Shown here piece after piece: positions 27,088 to 35,043 of a stretch of DNA of 64,000 nt. The notes below the pieces were generated by a model that worked only from the letters and a program-made list of their open reading frames with translations, was not told where the DNA came from and searched no databases. A program made the position numbers and the translations under genes. Numbering within the stretch: position 1 is the stretch's first letter; each line of letters starts with the position of its first letter. The stretch covers positions 363,152 to 427,151 of the forward strand of contig NZ_JNNU01000005.1 in assembly GCF_000732195.1 (NCBI RefSeq), given 5' to 3'. The stretch is from Neorhizobium vignae. GTDB taxonomy: Bacteria > Pseudomonadota > Alphaproteobacteria > Rhizobiales > Rhizobiaceae.

Positions 27088-27486
27088 CTACTCCGTCACC
27101 GCCCGAAACCGCATCTCCGCCAGATAGAACTTCGTCTTCGGCTCCCGCCGCGTCCTTGTGCCCACCTGAAGCAGGTTCACCAGTATCGCGCCGTCGAGAG
27201 CCAATGCCGCATCGTGGAGCAGGCCGTGCACCAGGCCGGCGATCTCCTGCGCCTGCCGCCGTCCCTCGCCTTCCGACCAGATTTCCAGAACCAGAAGATG
27301 CTCCTCGCCGGCCTCGCTGGCGGTCGAAAAATCCCGTGTCTCCATCTCGCCGAACACCACGCAGGGCAGCTTTGCTCGCGGCAGAAGCCGGTCGCGGATG
27401 CCGTCGGCACCGACGATCGCGGTCAGCGCCGCATCATTGGCAAGCGTCTGATGGATCGCCCGCAGAAGCGCGTTTCCCGCCGTCAT
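27088..27486 (-). CDS. GTA tail completion protein, DUF3168 family (g8-like)
   Basis: A 132-residue protein of the DUF3168 family, which acts at the head-tail junction as tail terminator. It begins MTAGNALLRAIHQTLANDAA and includes RLLPRAKLPCVVFGEMETRDFST and a C-terminal RREPKTKFYLAEMRFRAVTE, all typical. The frame is open far upstream, but the ATG at 27486 overlaps the g7 stop in an ATGA arrangement. The TA/MFS cargo lies directly after it. Confidence 0.92.
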   Translation of the reverse strand: MTAGNALLRAIHQTLANDAALTAIVGADGIRDRLLPRAKLPCVVFGEMETRDFSTASEAGEEHLLVLEIWSEGEGRRQAQEIAGLVHGLLHDAALALDGAILVNLLQVGTRTRREPKTKFYLAEMRFRAVTE

Positions 27487-27815
27487 CGGGTTTCCTCCTC
27501 GCATTGGCAGACGAGATAACGCCGCGTCTCGTCCGGATCGTGCACCAGTTTCACCACGAAGATCCGCGGGCCCTTGCGAAACCGCTGGCCGGCTGAAATG
27601 CCGTCGCGGAACCGTACCCAGATGCGGTGGCTGATGGTGCCGGCTTCCGCGGCCGCCTGTTCCGCCACCACGAACGAGAGCGGCTCGATCCGTGCCCATA
27701 GCGAGAGCGTCACCTCCCAGGCCACCGTCGCGCCGCCCTGCCCGTCCGGCACCGTCCGGGGCGCCTCGAGGTCGAGCCGCGCGGTCATCAGCCCGGGATC
27801 GAAGAACAGGACCAT
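27483..27815 (-). CDS. GTA head-tail adaptor (g7-like)
   Basis: Phage head closure/adaptor protein (110 residues). The family pattern is present: LDLEAPRTVPDGQGGATVAWE near the N-terminus and GQRFRKGPRIFVVKLVHDP then a terminal YLVCQCEEE. It overlaps g6 and g8 by ATGA junctions. Confidence 0.9.
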   Translation of the reverse strand: MVLFFDPGLMTARLDLEAPRTVPDGQGGATVAWEVTLSLWARIEPLSFVVAEQAAAEAGTISHRIWVRFRDGISAGQRFRKGPRIFVVKLVHDPDETRRYLVCQCEEETR

Positions 27816-28384
27816 CAGAGCCTCCGCATCCGGAAGGGCGCGATCAGCCGCTCGTAGCCGTCAGGGATGCCGGCCGGCTGGTTCTCCGGCGAAACGACGC
27901 CGCGGAAGGCGAACATATGGCCGATATGGATCGACATCGCCCGCTTCAGCGTGTCCGGCACATCGGTGCCTGCCTCGCCGAAACCGGCCGAAAAGTCGAT
28001 CTCGATGCCGTTCACCGACCGGCCCGGCGCCGGTGGGTGCCTCAGCCACAGCCGCGCCGGCCGGCCCTTGCCGTCGAGCAGATGATCTTCCAGTGGAACT
28101 TCAAGCGCCGTTCCTTCAGCGTCATAAACGGTAACGTTCTCAACCGCCTGCACCGGCGATCTCGATATCCGGATCACCCCGTCCGCCGGCCAGCGGTCGA
28201 GATAGAACCGCCAGGCTTGGGAGATCAGGCAAAGCCTCGTCTCCCGCTCCAGGTGTTCGCGGGCGGTGCTGATCAGCGATACCAGCAACGCATCCTCGTC
28301 GCTTCCGTCGAGGCGCAGATGCGCCTTCACCTCGGCAAGCGTCAGCGGCTCCGCGGAAGGCGAAGTGGTTTGGGCGTAGGTCAT
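27815..28384 (-). CDS. GTA head-tail connector (g6-like)
   Basis: Connector protein (189 residues) of the phage gp6/phiE125 gp8 type joining portal to tail. It shows SAEPLTLAEVKAHLRLDG, LISTAREHLERETRLCLISQ and IEIDFSAGFGEAGTDVPDTL, the standard family motifs. The frame extends 16 codons upstream into the repeat element, but MTYAQTTSP is the natural start. The repeat separates it from the capsid gene. Confidence 0.92.
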   Translation of the reverse strand: MTYAQTTSPSAEPLTLAEVKAHLRLDGSDEDALLVSLISTAREHLERETRLCLISQAWRFYLDRWPADGVIRISRSPVQAVENVTVYDAEGTALEVPLEDHLLDGKGRPARLWLRHPPAPGRSVNGIEIDFSAGFGEAGTDVPDTLKRAMSIHIGHMFAFRGVVSPENQPAGIPDGYERLIAPFRMRRL

Positions 28385-28426
28385 GGGAATCCTTGGAGAG
28401 CTTGGCCGACGCCTCTCCGCATACTC

Positions 28427-28535
28427 CGTCATCCTCGGGCTCGACCCGAGGATCCAGGCCGAGCCCGATGGATATCGATACGGAGAGGCACCACGCCAGA
28501 AAGGCTGGATCCTCGGGTCGAGCCCAAGGATGACG
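28427..28535. repeat. 109-bp palindromic element between capsid and connector genes
   Basis: Two 31-base arms (28427-28457 and 28505-28535) are inverted copies with a single mismatch; each contains the internal symmetry CTCGGGCTCGACCCGAG. A 47-base spacer lies between. Short mobile palindromes with a GTCATCCTCGGGC-type end are common between rhizobial genes. It would give the operon mRNA a long hairpin; no T-run follows, so it is not a classic terminator. Confidence 0.85.
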
Positions 28536-28545
28536 AGACGTACTT

Positions 28546-29811
28546 CTAGGCCGCCGCGAACTTCACCACCTTGATCGCCTCGAAATTCTGAACGCCGCCG
28601 CCGACGCGCTTGGTGGTGTAGAAGAGCACATAGGGTTTTGCCGAATAGGGATCGCGCAGGATGCGCACGCCCGCGCGGTCGACGACGAGATAACCGGAGC
28701 GGAAATCGCCGAACGCGATCGAGAGCGAATTCTCCGCCACGTCGGGCATCTCTTCGGCTTCGGCGATCGGGAAGCCCATCAGCGAGGCCGGCTGGCCGGC
28801 CGATACCGGCGGGTGCCAGAGATAGTTGCCGTCGCCGTCCTTGAACTTGCGGATGTCGCCCTGCGCCTTGCGGTTCATCATGAACGTGCCGTTCTGGCGA
28901 TGGCCGGCCTTCAGCGCATAGATGACCTCGATCAGCGTGTCCGAAGGACCGGTCGATTTCCAGCCGCCCGCAACGCCGGTGGCGATGTGGCCGATATTGC
29001 CCCAGCTCCAGGAGCCTTCCGCCACCGTGGGATAGGACAGAAATCCCTTCGGCTTGTTGATGCCGTCGCCGCGGATGAAGGCGTCGCCCTCCTGCTCGGC
29101 AAACACGATGTCCACCTCGCCGGCGATCCAGGCCTCGATATCGACCGCCGAGTCGTCCAGCAGCGACTGCGTCGCGGCCGGCATCGCGTAGAGCTCCATG
29201 GTCGGAAAGGAGAGCTCGGTGAGCTGCGGCGTATTGGTCTGCGGCCGCGCCGTGGTCTCCGCCACCCAGCCGGTCGAAAGGCCGGCCGCCGCAAACGGCT
29301 TCTTCAGCACGGCGGACGATACGGTGCGTACGGTCGAGAGCGCCCGCATCGGCGAGACCGCCGAAATCCGCCGGCCGATTTCCGTATCGGTTTCCGGCGG
29401 CACGAGATAACCGCCGTCGGCACCGGTGCTGCCCGAAAACGCCTTGGCCTCCAGCTCGCGCAGGCCGTTCTCCTCGCCGCGGCGGACATAGGCGTCGAAG
29501 GCCGCCTTGTGCTCCACAGCCTCGGCCGAGAGCTCCGAACCGCCGCGGCCGAGTTGCGGCCTTGCCTTCTTCAGCACCAGCTGGTCGAGCACCTTCTTCT
29601 GGTCGTCGACGGCGCGGTTGATGCGGTCCATCTTGTCGCGGGTCACGACATCGGCGGTCAGCTTCTGCTCGATCTCGCCGAGGCGCCGGTCGTTGACCTC
29701 CTTGAAGGCCTCGAACGCTTCCATGAATTCGTCGAAGGCCGCCGTCACCGTCTCCGGCACGGCCTTCACTTCGGGCGCCACGCTTGCCATCGTTCTCGCC
29801 TGCTCCGTCAT
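28546..29811 (-). CDS. GTA major capsid protein, HK97 fold (g5-like)
   Basis: Major capsid protein (421 residues). An N-terminal scaffold-like coiled-coil region (about residues 1-115) includes RRLGEIEQKLTADVVTRDKM; the HK97 core follows from about residue 130 (GSTGADGGYLVPPETDTEIG) with GDGINKPKGFLSYPTV and the C-terminal GFPIAEAEEMPDV. The prohead protease gene just upstream should cleave the N-terminal region during maturation. The frame extends upstream over that protease in another frame; the ATG at 29811 overlaps its stop (ATGA). Confidence 0.95.
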   Translation of the reverse strand: MTEQARTMASVAPEVKAVPETVTAAFDEFMEAFEAFKEVNDRRLGEIEQKLTADVVTRDKMDRINRAVDDQKKVLDQLVLKKARPQLGRGGSELSAEAVEHKAAFDAYVRRGEENGLRELEAKAFSGSTGADGGYLVPPETDTEIGRRISAVSPMRALSTVRTVSSAVLKKPFAAAGLSTGWVAETTARPQTNTPQLTELSFPTMELYAMPAATQSLLDDSAVDIEAWIAGEVDIVFAEQEGDAFIRGDGINKPKGFLSYPTVAEGSWSWGNIGHIATGVAGGWKSTGPSDTLIEVIYALKAGHRQNGTFMMNRKAQGDIRKFKDGDGNYLWHPPVSAGQPASLMGFPIAEAEEMPDVAENSLSIAFGDFRSGYLVVDRAGVRILRDPYSAKPYVLFYTTKRVGGGVQNFEAIKVVKFAAA

Positions 29812-30389
29812 ATCGCTTTTCCTTTGAAGGTTGATTTCATCATCATCTTCGCCGCCCGCCGCATCTGGCGGACGAGTTCGGTTTCCCTGTCGCGGAAGAA
29901 CCGCGCATGCTTGACGTTGGAGACCCGCGCCGATGGCAGCATCGGAAAGGTCACCACCGAGATCTCCCAGAGATCCGCCTCGAGGATTTTGCGCACGCCC
30001 GTCTTGGCGTCGGTGCGGGCCTTGACCGTGCGAAACCCGATCGACAACCCGTCGAGCGCGCCCGATTTCATCAGCGCCAGCACCTCGCGGGAACGGGCGA
30101 CGCCGGGCGACAGCATGCCCTCGACATAAAGCCCGCGGGCATCCTCCCGGATCGTCCGCCAGGCGCCGATCGGTTCTGAAGGATCGTGCTGGTAGAGCAT
30201 CCGCACCCCCATCGCCCCGCGCTCGACGAGGCAATTGCGAAAGGCGCCGCGCTCGATCGTATCCTTGCCGAGATCGACCTCGCCGAAGACGCTGGCATAA
30301 CCGGAAAAAAACCCGTCGCCGGTCACGCCTGCGAGTTCCAGATTGGCGAATTTGCGCGCAGTCGGACGCGGCCCGCGGTAAGCGTGCAT
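29808..30389 (-). CDS. GTA prohead protease, HK97 family (g4-like)
   Basis: Serine-type prohead maturation protease (193 residues). It contains GYASVFGEVDLGKDTIERGAF, the His-containing LYQHDPSEPIGAW and the Ser-containing ALDGLSIGFRTVKA, the positions of the catalytic residues in this family. It overlaps the capsid gene by four bases. Confidence 0.93.
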   Translation of the reverse strand: MHAYRGPRPTARKFANLELAGVTGDGFFSGYASVFGEVDLGKDTIERGAFRNCLVERGAMGVRMLYQHDPSEPIGAWRTIREDARGLYVEGMLSPGVARSREVLALMKSGALDGLSIGFRTVKARTDAKTGVRKILEADLWEISVVTFPMLPSARVSNVKHARFFRDRETELVRQMRRAAKMMMKSTFKGKAI

Positions 30390-30451
30390 GGGTATTCTCC
30401 CTGAAATTGAAATGATCTGGCCGGCGAAGGGGCTCTAGGCGAAGACCGAAG

Positions 30452-30787
30452 TTAAGCCCCGCCGTTCCGTCCCCCATATCTGACGGCGATCCTCGCCAGC
30501 GCGCCCAGCACCCACCAGGCACAAAGGCTGGCCGCCACCGATCCCGTCAGCATCACCTCGGGGCCGGAAAGCTCTCCGCCGATCCCCAGCCGCTCGACCA
30601 GCCAAAGCCCGGTCGGTCCGCCGAAGATCATCCCGCAGCTCAAGCCCGTCAGAAACCGGCTCGCCGCCTCGCGGCGGCTCTTCGGCAGCAGATAGATCAG
30701 CGACACTCCGGCTCCCGCCGTGGCACCGGCGATCCGCGCCGCCCACATGCCGGGCAGTGCGCCCGGATCGTTTCCGAGGTCAGCCAT
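30452..30787 (-). CDS. GTA small membrane protein (g3.5-like, DUF6107)
   Basis: A 111-residue hydrophobic protein between portal and prohead protease, the place of the g3.5 gene in GTAs. Starting MADLGNDPGALPGMWAARI it has three hydrophobic stretches (about residues 14-30, 45-62 and 75-95). The frame is open 20 codons upstream, but this start follows an AT-rich spacer with a reasonable AAGAGA ribosome site. Assignment to DUF6107 is from memory. Confidence 0.75.
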   Translation of the reverse strand: MADLGNDPGALPGMWAARIAGATAGAGVSLIYLLPKSRREAASRFLTGLSCGMIFGGPTGLWLVERLGIGGELSGPEVMLTGSVAASLCAWWVLGALARIAVRYGGRNGGA

Positions 30788-30999
30788 TTTTAATCTCTCT
30801 TGTTTATGATGCACGCATACGGACCGAACGGCGCTGCTGCCATGCAACCAGCCGTTCCGCGCCTGACGCTGGGTCAGGCGGTCACATTTTCATCAATTGT
30901 CAGAATCACTTCCGACACTCTGCTGAGAGGTTGAGTCGGCGAGTTCGCAAGTTGAGTCACGCCGCGGTTCGGCCAAAGGCTTCGACCGCCTGAAGTCAC

Positions 31000-32187
31000 T
31001 CAATACCCCACCGCCTCGCGCTTCTCCTCGTCGCTCAGGAATCCTGCCGCCCCTACCCTCGCCCACAGCGCCTCGCGCTCGGCGGAAAGGCCGGCGATCC
31101 GGTCGAGGTCCGGCTCCAGCCGCAGCCGTTCGCCATAGGCTTCCGACAGCCAGGCGGAAAAGCTCGCGGCGGTGCGGGAGATCAGCGGCAGCACGGTGAG
31201 GCGATAGAAGGCGCGGTTGGCCTCCTGGTAATTGGCATAGGTATTGTCGCCCGGAATGCCGATCAGCATCGGCGGCACGCCGAAGGCGAGCGCGATGTCG
31301 CGCGCCGCGCCGTTCTTTGCCTCGATGAAATCCATGTCCTTCGGCGACAGGCCCATCGACTTCCAGTCGAGCCCGCCTTCGAGCAGCAGCGGCCACCCGG
31401 CATTGACGGCACCGGAATAGCCCGCCTCCAGCTCGTCCTTCAGCCGCTCGTACTGGTCGGCGGACAGGTTGCCGCCATCCTTCGGCTGATAGACCAGCGC
31501 GCCGGAAGGCCGTGCGGAATTGTCGAGCAACGCCTTGTTCCAGCTCGCCGCCGCATTGTGCAGGTCGAGCGCGGCACCGGCCGCCCCGAGCGGCGGAAAA
31601 CCGCAATGGTCGTCGAGCGGATGAAACAGTTTCAGGTGCAGCAGCGCGATGCCGTCGCTTTCGGCCGGCAACCGCCGCGTGGTGCCGCCGGCGCGATAAT
31701 CGTAGCCCGCCACCCAGCCGTCGCGGCCCTCGACCACGCTCACCCGGTCGGGCCGGAGCAGATGCAGTTCGCGCAGGTCCCCGCCGATCGACAGCGGCTC
31801 GACATAGGCATTGCCGGACAGCGCCAGGTGCCCATAAAGCGCCTCGAAAAAATCCGGCCCGCCCTGTCGGGCGTTCGGTCGCGCCAAGAGCGCCAGCGCG
31901 GGATGGTCGGCCAGTTCCGTTGCCCCGTCATAGGCAAGCCAGGGCACGGCTGCGGCGGCTTCGGCGATCATCCGCACCGCCCGATAGGCGACCGGGTTCT
32001 TCATGAACCCTGCCCGCGCCAGCGCCGCATAGGACCGCCCCGACCACTGCGCCGCCCCCTCGCCGGACACGATCGCAAAGCCGGAGGCCGTCTTGCTCTC
32101 GGCCCTACGGGTGTCGGCTCCCTGGATTTCGGGCACGGCCTGTCGCCCACCCGTGGAAAACCACGGGCGCCGGAATGGAGATTTCAT
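31000..32187 (-). CDS. GTA portal protein, HK97 family (g3-like)
   Basis: Portal protein (395 residues) forming the DNA channel at one capsid vertex. The family motifs are clear: NPVAYRAVRMIAEAAAAVPW, ALSGNAYVEPL, ASWNKALLDNSARPSGAL and the late FGVPPMLIGIPGDNTYANY. Three cargo genes separate it from the terminase gene, which normally precedes it directly. Confidence 0.95.
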   Translation of the reverse strand: MKSPFRRPWFSTGGRQAVPEIQGADTRRAESKTASGFAIVSGEGAAQWSGRSYAALARAGFMKNPVAYRAVRMIAEAAAAVPWLAYDGATELADHPALALLARPNARQGGPDFFEALYGHLALSGNAYVEPLSIGGDLRELHLLRPDRVSVVEGRDGWVAGYDYRAGGTTRRLPAESDGIALLHLKLFHPLDDHCGFPPLGAAGAALDLHNAAASWNKALLDNSARPSGALVYQPKDGGNLSADQYERLKDELEAGYSGAVNAGWPLLLEGGLDWKSMGLSPKDMDFIEAKNGAARDIALAFGVPPMLIGIPGDNTYANYQEANRAFYRLTVLPLISRTAASFSAWLSEAYGERLRLEPDLDRIAGLSAEREALWARVGAAGFLSDEEKREAVGY

Positions 32188-32227
32188 CGTGACTTGTCCT
32201 TTTCGCTCGCGGGCTCCAAGGCCCGCT

Positions 32228-32542
32228 TCAGGGAAGCGGCAGGGGCGATTTCACCGCACTTTCACTGTCGAAATCGGCGGCCATGCGGATTTCACGGATC
32301 GGGCGGACGATATCGATCGAAGCCTGATAGGCCGGATGCGCCTTGTAGGCGGCCAGCGCCGCCGCATCCTCGAACTCGCCATAGACGACCAGGTCGACCT
32401 CGTTGCCGAGCTGATCGCTCTTCACATTCGTGCCGATCTCCAGGGTCCGCGCGTGCGGGTTGTCCGTCAGCAGCGAAAGACCCGCCCGTACCCGGTCGAT
32501 CTCGCCTGCCTGCGCCGTGAAAAATACGATGTGGCGTATCAT
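32228..32542 (-). CDS. Stress-responsive A/B barrel (Dabb) protein
   Basis: A 104-residue protein of the Dabb family (dimeric alpha-beta barrel), starting MIRHIVFFTAQAGEID and containing VDLVVYGEFEDAAALAAYKA and HPAYQ, the hallmark of the fold. Members act in varied small-molecule reactions or stress; no virion role is known. It sits 40 bases upstream of the portal gene in the same direction, so it is probably cotranscribed with the GTA genes. The frame opens 11 codons further upstream, but the Dabb start is plain. Confidence 0.88.
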   Translation of the reverse strand: MIRHIVFFTAQAGEIDRVRAGLSLLTDNPHARTLEIGTNVKSDQLGNEVDLVVYGEFEDAAALAAYKAHPAYQASIDIVRPIREIRMAADFDSESAVKSPLPLP

Positions 32543-32590
32543 GGAACCTCCAGCAATGCGCAGGCCTGCTCTCATGGCCTGCAGGGGGCT

Positions 32591-33211
32591 TCAATGCGGC
32601 TTGGTGTCCAGGGCCCGGTCAAACACCCGCGCATGCCGTGCCACCAGCTCCGCCCGGTCGTTGCCGTTGATGATCTTTCGCGCGCCCACCCAGTCGGCTC
32701 GCCCTTGCCCGAAATAGTCGCCGAGCTTGCGGCCGGTGAAACTGCCGCGCCGCATGCCTTCGATCAGGATCGCGACCGAGACCGGCATCTCCATTGCCCG
32801 GCCCGGATCGGTCACCAGGTCGATCCCGGTCACTTCGGACATCGCCTCGTAGTTCCGCCTGTGGGTGAGCTGGACCAGTCCACGGCCGAGCCAGCTTTTT
32901 CCTTCCGCGTCCGGCCGCCAATAGGGCGTCTTCACCGACCCGAGCCGGCCCGCCGCAAAAGCCTCGTCCAGCCGCGCGATCGCCGACCTGTCGCTGGTCG
33001 CCAGGGTCTCGCGGACCGGCTGCATCGTGGCGGCCGTTTCGTGAAAGGCGGTCGCCAGCACATAGGCGAGCGACGGAGCCTCTTCTTGACCGACCCTTGC
33101 CTGCCAAGCGTCGAGAATCACCGTCAGCCCTTCCACCTGGCCTGTGGTCAGCCGACCCCCGAAGAGCTTCGTCCGTACCAAGGCAAAGAAAGCATGCCGG
33201 TTGTGAGCCAT
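32591..33211 (-). CDS. GH19-type endolysin (chitinase-like)
   Basis: Lysozyme/endolysin of the glycoside hydrolase 19 type (206 residues) that should cleave peptidoglycan for virion release. The catalytic region shows AYVLATAFHETAATMQPVRE (with the catalytic Glu after His) and the substrate-site motif GRGLVQLTHRRNYEAM. No signal peptide is seen, so export would need a holin such as the one at 16983. In RcGTA the lysis genes lie away from the structural cluster; here the endolysin is inside it, between terminase and portal. Confidence 0.9.
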   Translation of the reverse strand: MAHNRHAFFALVRTKLFGGRLTTGQVEGLTVILDAWQARVGQEEAPSLAYVLATAFHETAATMQPVRETLATSDRSAIARLDEAFAAGRLGSVKTPYWRPDAEGKSWLGRGLVQLTHRRNYEAMSEVTGIDLVTDPGRAMEMPVSVAILIEGMRRGSFTGRKLGDYFGQGRADWVGARKIINGNDRAELVARHARVFDRALDTKPH

Positions 33212-33367
33212 CTGGAGCTTACTCCCATACCGCGATGCAAGGTTTCAATCGGTTTAGAAAAAACTAAATCGTTTTAAGCCTTTAGGCGGTAGTTTACTTT
33301 GTTCTAACGATGTGGAACCAACGGCTACACACGACGTTCATGTCCGCTTCCTAAACAACAGGAGATC

Positions 33368-33496
33368 ATGATGATGCAGCAGCCCGCACCGGCCGCCCCT
33401 TCCAAGCCGATCCCGCAACATGTCGTCGAGCGGATCGAATCCGAGTGGAAGCAGATGCGCGAAAGCGCCCAGCCGAAGCCGGCCACCCCGCGCTGA
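33368..33496 (+). CDS. Small hydrophilic protein in the GTA cluster
   Basis: A 42-codon ORF on the plus strand between the endolysin and terminase genes. AACAGGAG ends four bases before the ATG, a good ribosome site. The product starts MMMQQPAPAAPSKPIPQ and contains HVVERIESEWKQMRESAQ: a Pro/Ala-rich start, then a probable amphipathic helix. No family recognised. An AT-rich stretch upstream (33235-33330) could hold its promoter. Confidence 0.5.
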   Translation: MMMQQPAPAAPSKPIPQHVVERIESEWKQMRESAQPKPATPR

Positions 33497-33524
33497 TCGT
33501 CATCAATTGAGCAGCGAGCCGCGC

Positions 33525-35024
33525 TCAAACACCTCGCACGCGCGGCTCTCCGTGACCTTCCAGCATCAGCGCCGTCAGCGCCCAGACCAGCGCGTCAAGC
33601 CGGTCGGGCGAACGGCCTGAAGACAGGCCGTCCGGGCCGAAGTCGCACATCTGGTCTTCGAGTTCGGCAAACCTCCCGGCATGCGCCACCCGCCCCTGTT
33701 CGTAGAGGGCCGCGACAGGCTCGGCGCGCAAGAATTTTCCGCGCGTCGCCCGCACCATCGTCACCGGCAGGCCTGCGTCGACGCTTTTCAACATCGCCGT
33801 CACCATCTCGCCGCCCTGGTTCACTTCCGCCACGACCCGATCCGCCTGAAAGCGTGCATAGGCGCGCGCCACCGCGTTCGCCCAGCCCGCCGGGGTTTTG
33901 CCTTCGACCGAACAATCGGCCAGCACCACCGCCCGGCCGCTCGCTTCCAATCCGGCGACGACGATGCCGCAGCAGGAATGTTCGCCCGAACCCGATGGCG
34001 GGTCGACGGCAACTACAATGCGCCTGAGCCCGCCGGTAAAGCGGATCGTGAAGGCTTCGAGGTCTGCCCGTTTCCACAGCGCATCCTCGCGGTCCTCGAT
34101 CAGCTCGCCGGCCAGTTCCTGCCGTCCGAGCCTCGTTCCTCCGTAGCGCGCCTCCAGCGCCGAAATGAAGCCCGGTGAAAGATTGCCGGCATTGGCCTGG
34201 GTCGAAATCCGGACCAGCCGGGTCCCGGGATCGGCGATCAGCCGTTTCAGGATCGGCACCGGCTGCGGCGTCGTCGTCACCAGCTGGCGCGGATCGGCCC
34301 CGAGCCGCAGCCCGAACTGCAGCATGTCGAAGGTTTCCTCCGCATGCCGCCACTTGGCGAGCTCGTCGCACCAGGCGAAATGAAACTGCGGGCCGCGCAG
34401 GCTCTCCGGGTCTTCGGAGGAAAAGATCTGCGCCACCGCCCCGTTCGGCCAGACCAGCCTTCGGCGCGAAATCTCGAAATCCGGCCGGTTGCGCCGCGCA
34501 ACCCGGCAGATCCCCGAAACCCCGTCGATCATCACCTCGCGGGCATCACCCAGGGTTTCCGCCACCAGCGCGATCCTGAGCCCCGATCGTGCGTCGGCCG
34601 AGGCCAGCCTATGGATCCATTCGGCGCCGGCCCGCGTCTTGCCCGAGCCGCGCCCACCCATGATCAGCCAGGTGCGCCAGTCGCCTTCGGGCGGCTTTTG
34701 GTCGCGACGGCCCTTTATATCCCAGTCGCGCTCATGACCGAGCATGAAGCCGATCAGAGAGGTGTCGGGCTCATCATTCCGCTCCGGAGGGTGCTCGCTT
34801 ACGGGAGCAGACCCGTGCGGCATACCGATCTCCTCCCCTGAGGGGGAGATGCCCGGCAGGTCAGAGGGGGGTGCTGCGACGCACTCTTCGACAGTCGAGT
34901 TCGCGGCGCTACCCCCCTCTGTCACCTCCGGTGACATCTCCCCCTCAAGGGGGGAGATCAGAGGGCGTTTGCCGCGCCCGGCGATCCCTTGTCCGATCGC
35001 GCTGCTCAAAGCCTTGCCTTCCAA
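33525..35024 (-). CDS. GTA large terminase (g2-like) with a repeat-extended N-terminus
   Basis: DNA-packaging motor ATPase/nuclease. The ATPase domain has GDWRTWLIMGGRGSGKTRAG (Walker A), the Walker B-like FHFAWCDELAKW and the coupling motif QLVTTTPQPVP; the nuclease domain begins IVVAVDPPSGSG and ends with RSPDRLDALVWALTAL. The normal short leader before the ATPase survives only from MLGHERDWD; ahead of it the frame reads through a palindromic repeat. A TTG at 35024, about 20 bases past the g1 stop with GAGGA upstream, is used as the start, but ATG 34823 or ATG 34745 would give a protein nearer the usual length. Confidence 0.9.
   Translation of the reverse strand: MEGKALSSAIGQGIAGRGKRPLISPLEGEMSPEVTEGGSAANSTVEECVAAPPSDLPGISPSGEEIGMPHGSAPVSEHPPERNDEPDTSLIGFMLGHERDWDIKGRRDQKPPEGDWRTWLIMGGRGSGKTRAGAEWIHRLASADARSGLRIALVAETLGDAREVMIDGVSGICRVARRNRPDFEISRRRLVWPNGAVAQIFSSEDPESLRGPQFHFAWCDELAKWRHAEETFDMLQFGLRLGADPRQLVTTTPQPVPILKRLIADPGTRLVRISTQANAGNLSPGFISALEARYGGTRLGRQELAGELIEDREDALWKRADLEAFTIRFTGGLRRIVVAVDPPSGSGEHSCCGIVVAGLEASGRAVVLADCSVEGKTPAGWANAVARAYARFQADRVVAEVNQGGEMVTAMLKSVDAGLPVTMVRATRGKFLRAEPVAALYEQGRVAHAGRFAELEDQMCDFGPDGLSSGRSPDRLDALVWALTALMLEGHGEPRVRGV
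34827..34959. repeat. Mosaic palindromic repeat in the 5' part of the terminase gene
   Basis: About 133 bp with a palindrome at each end (34827-34850 and 34936-34959, both built on ATCTCC...GGAGAT) and a nested inverted pair AGGTCAGAGGGGGGT / ACCCCCCTCTGTCACCT. In frame it encodes ISPLEGEMSPEVTEGG and PPSDLPGISPSGEE, the usual translation of this rhizobial element family. It shares the 13-base TCTGACCTGCCGG end with the element at the ccmH start. Confidence 0.85.
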
Positions 35025-35043
35025 AATGGTCGCGTGAGATTCC

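Noticed and set aside
29812..30522. Long 5' extension of the capsid frame
   Set aside because: It overlaps the prohead protease in another frame; the ATGA overlap at 29808-29811 sets the true start.
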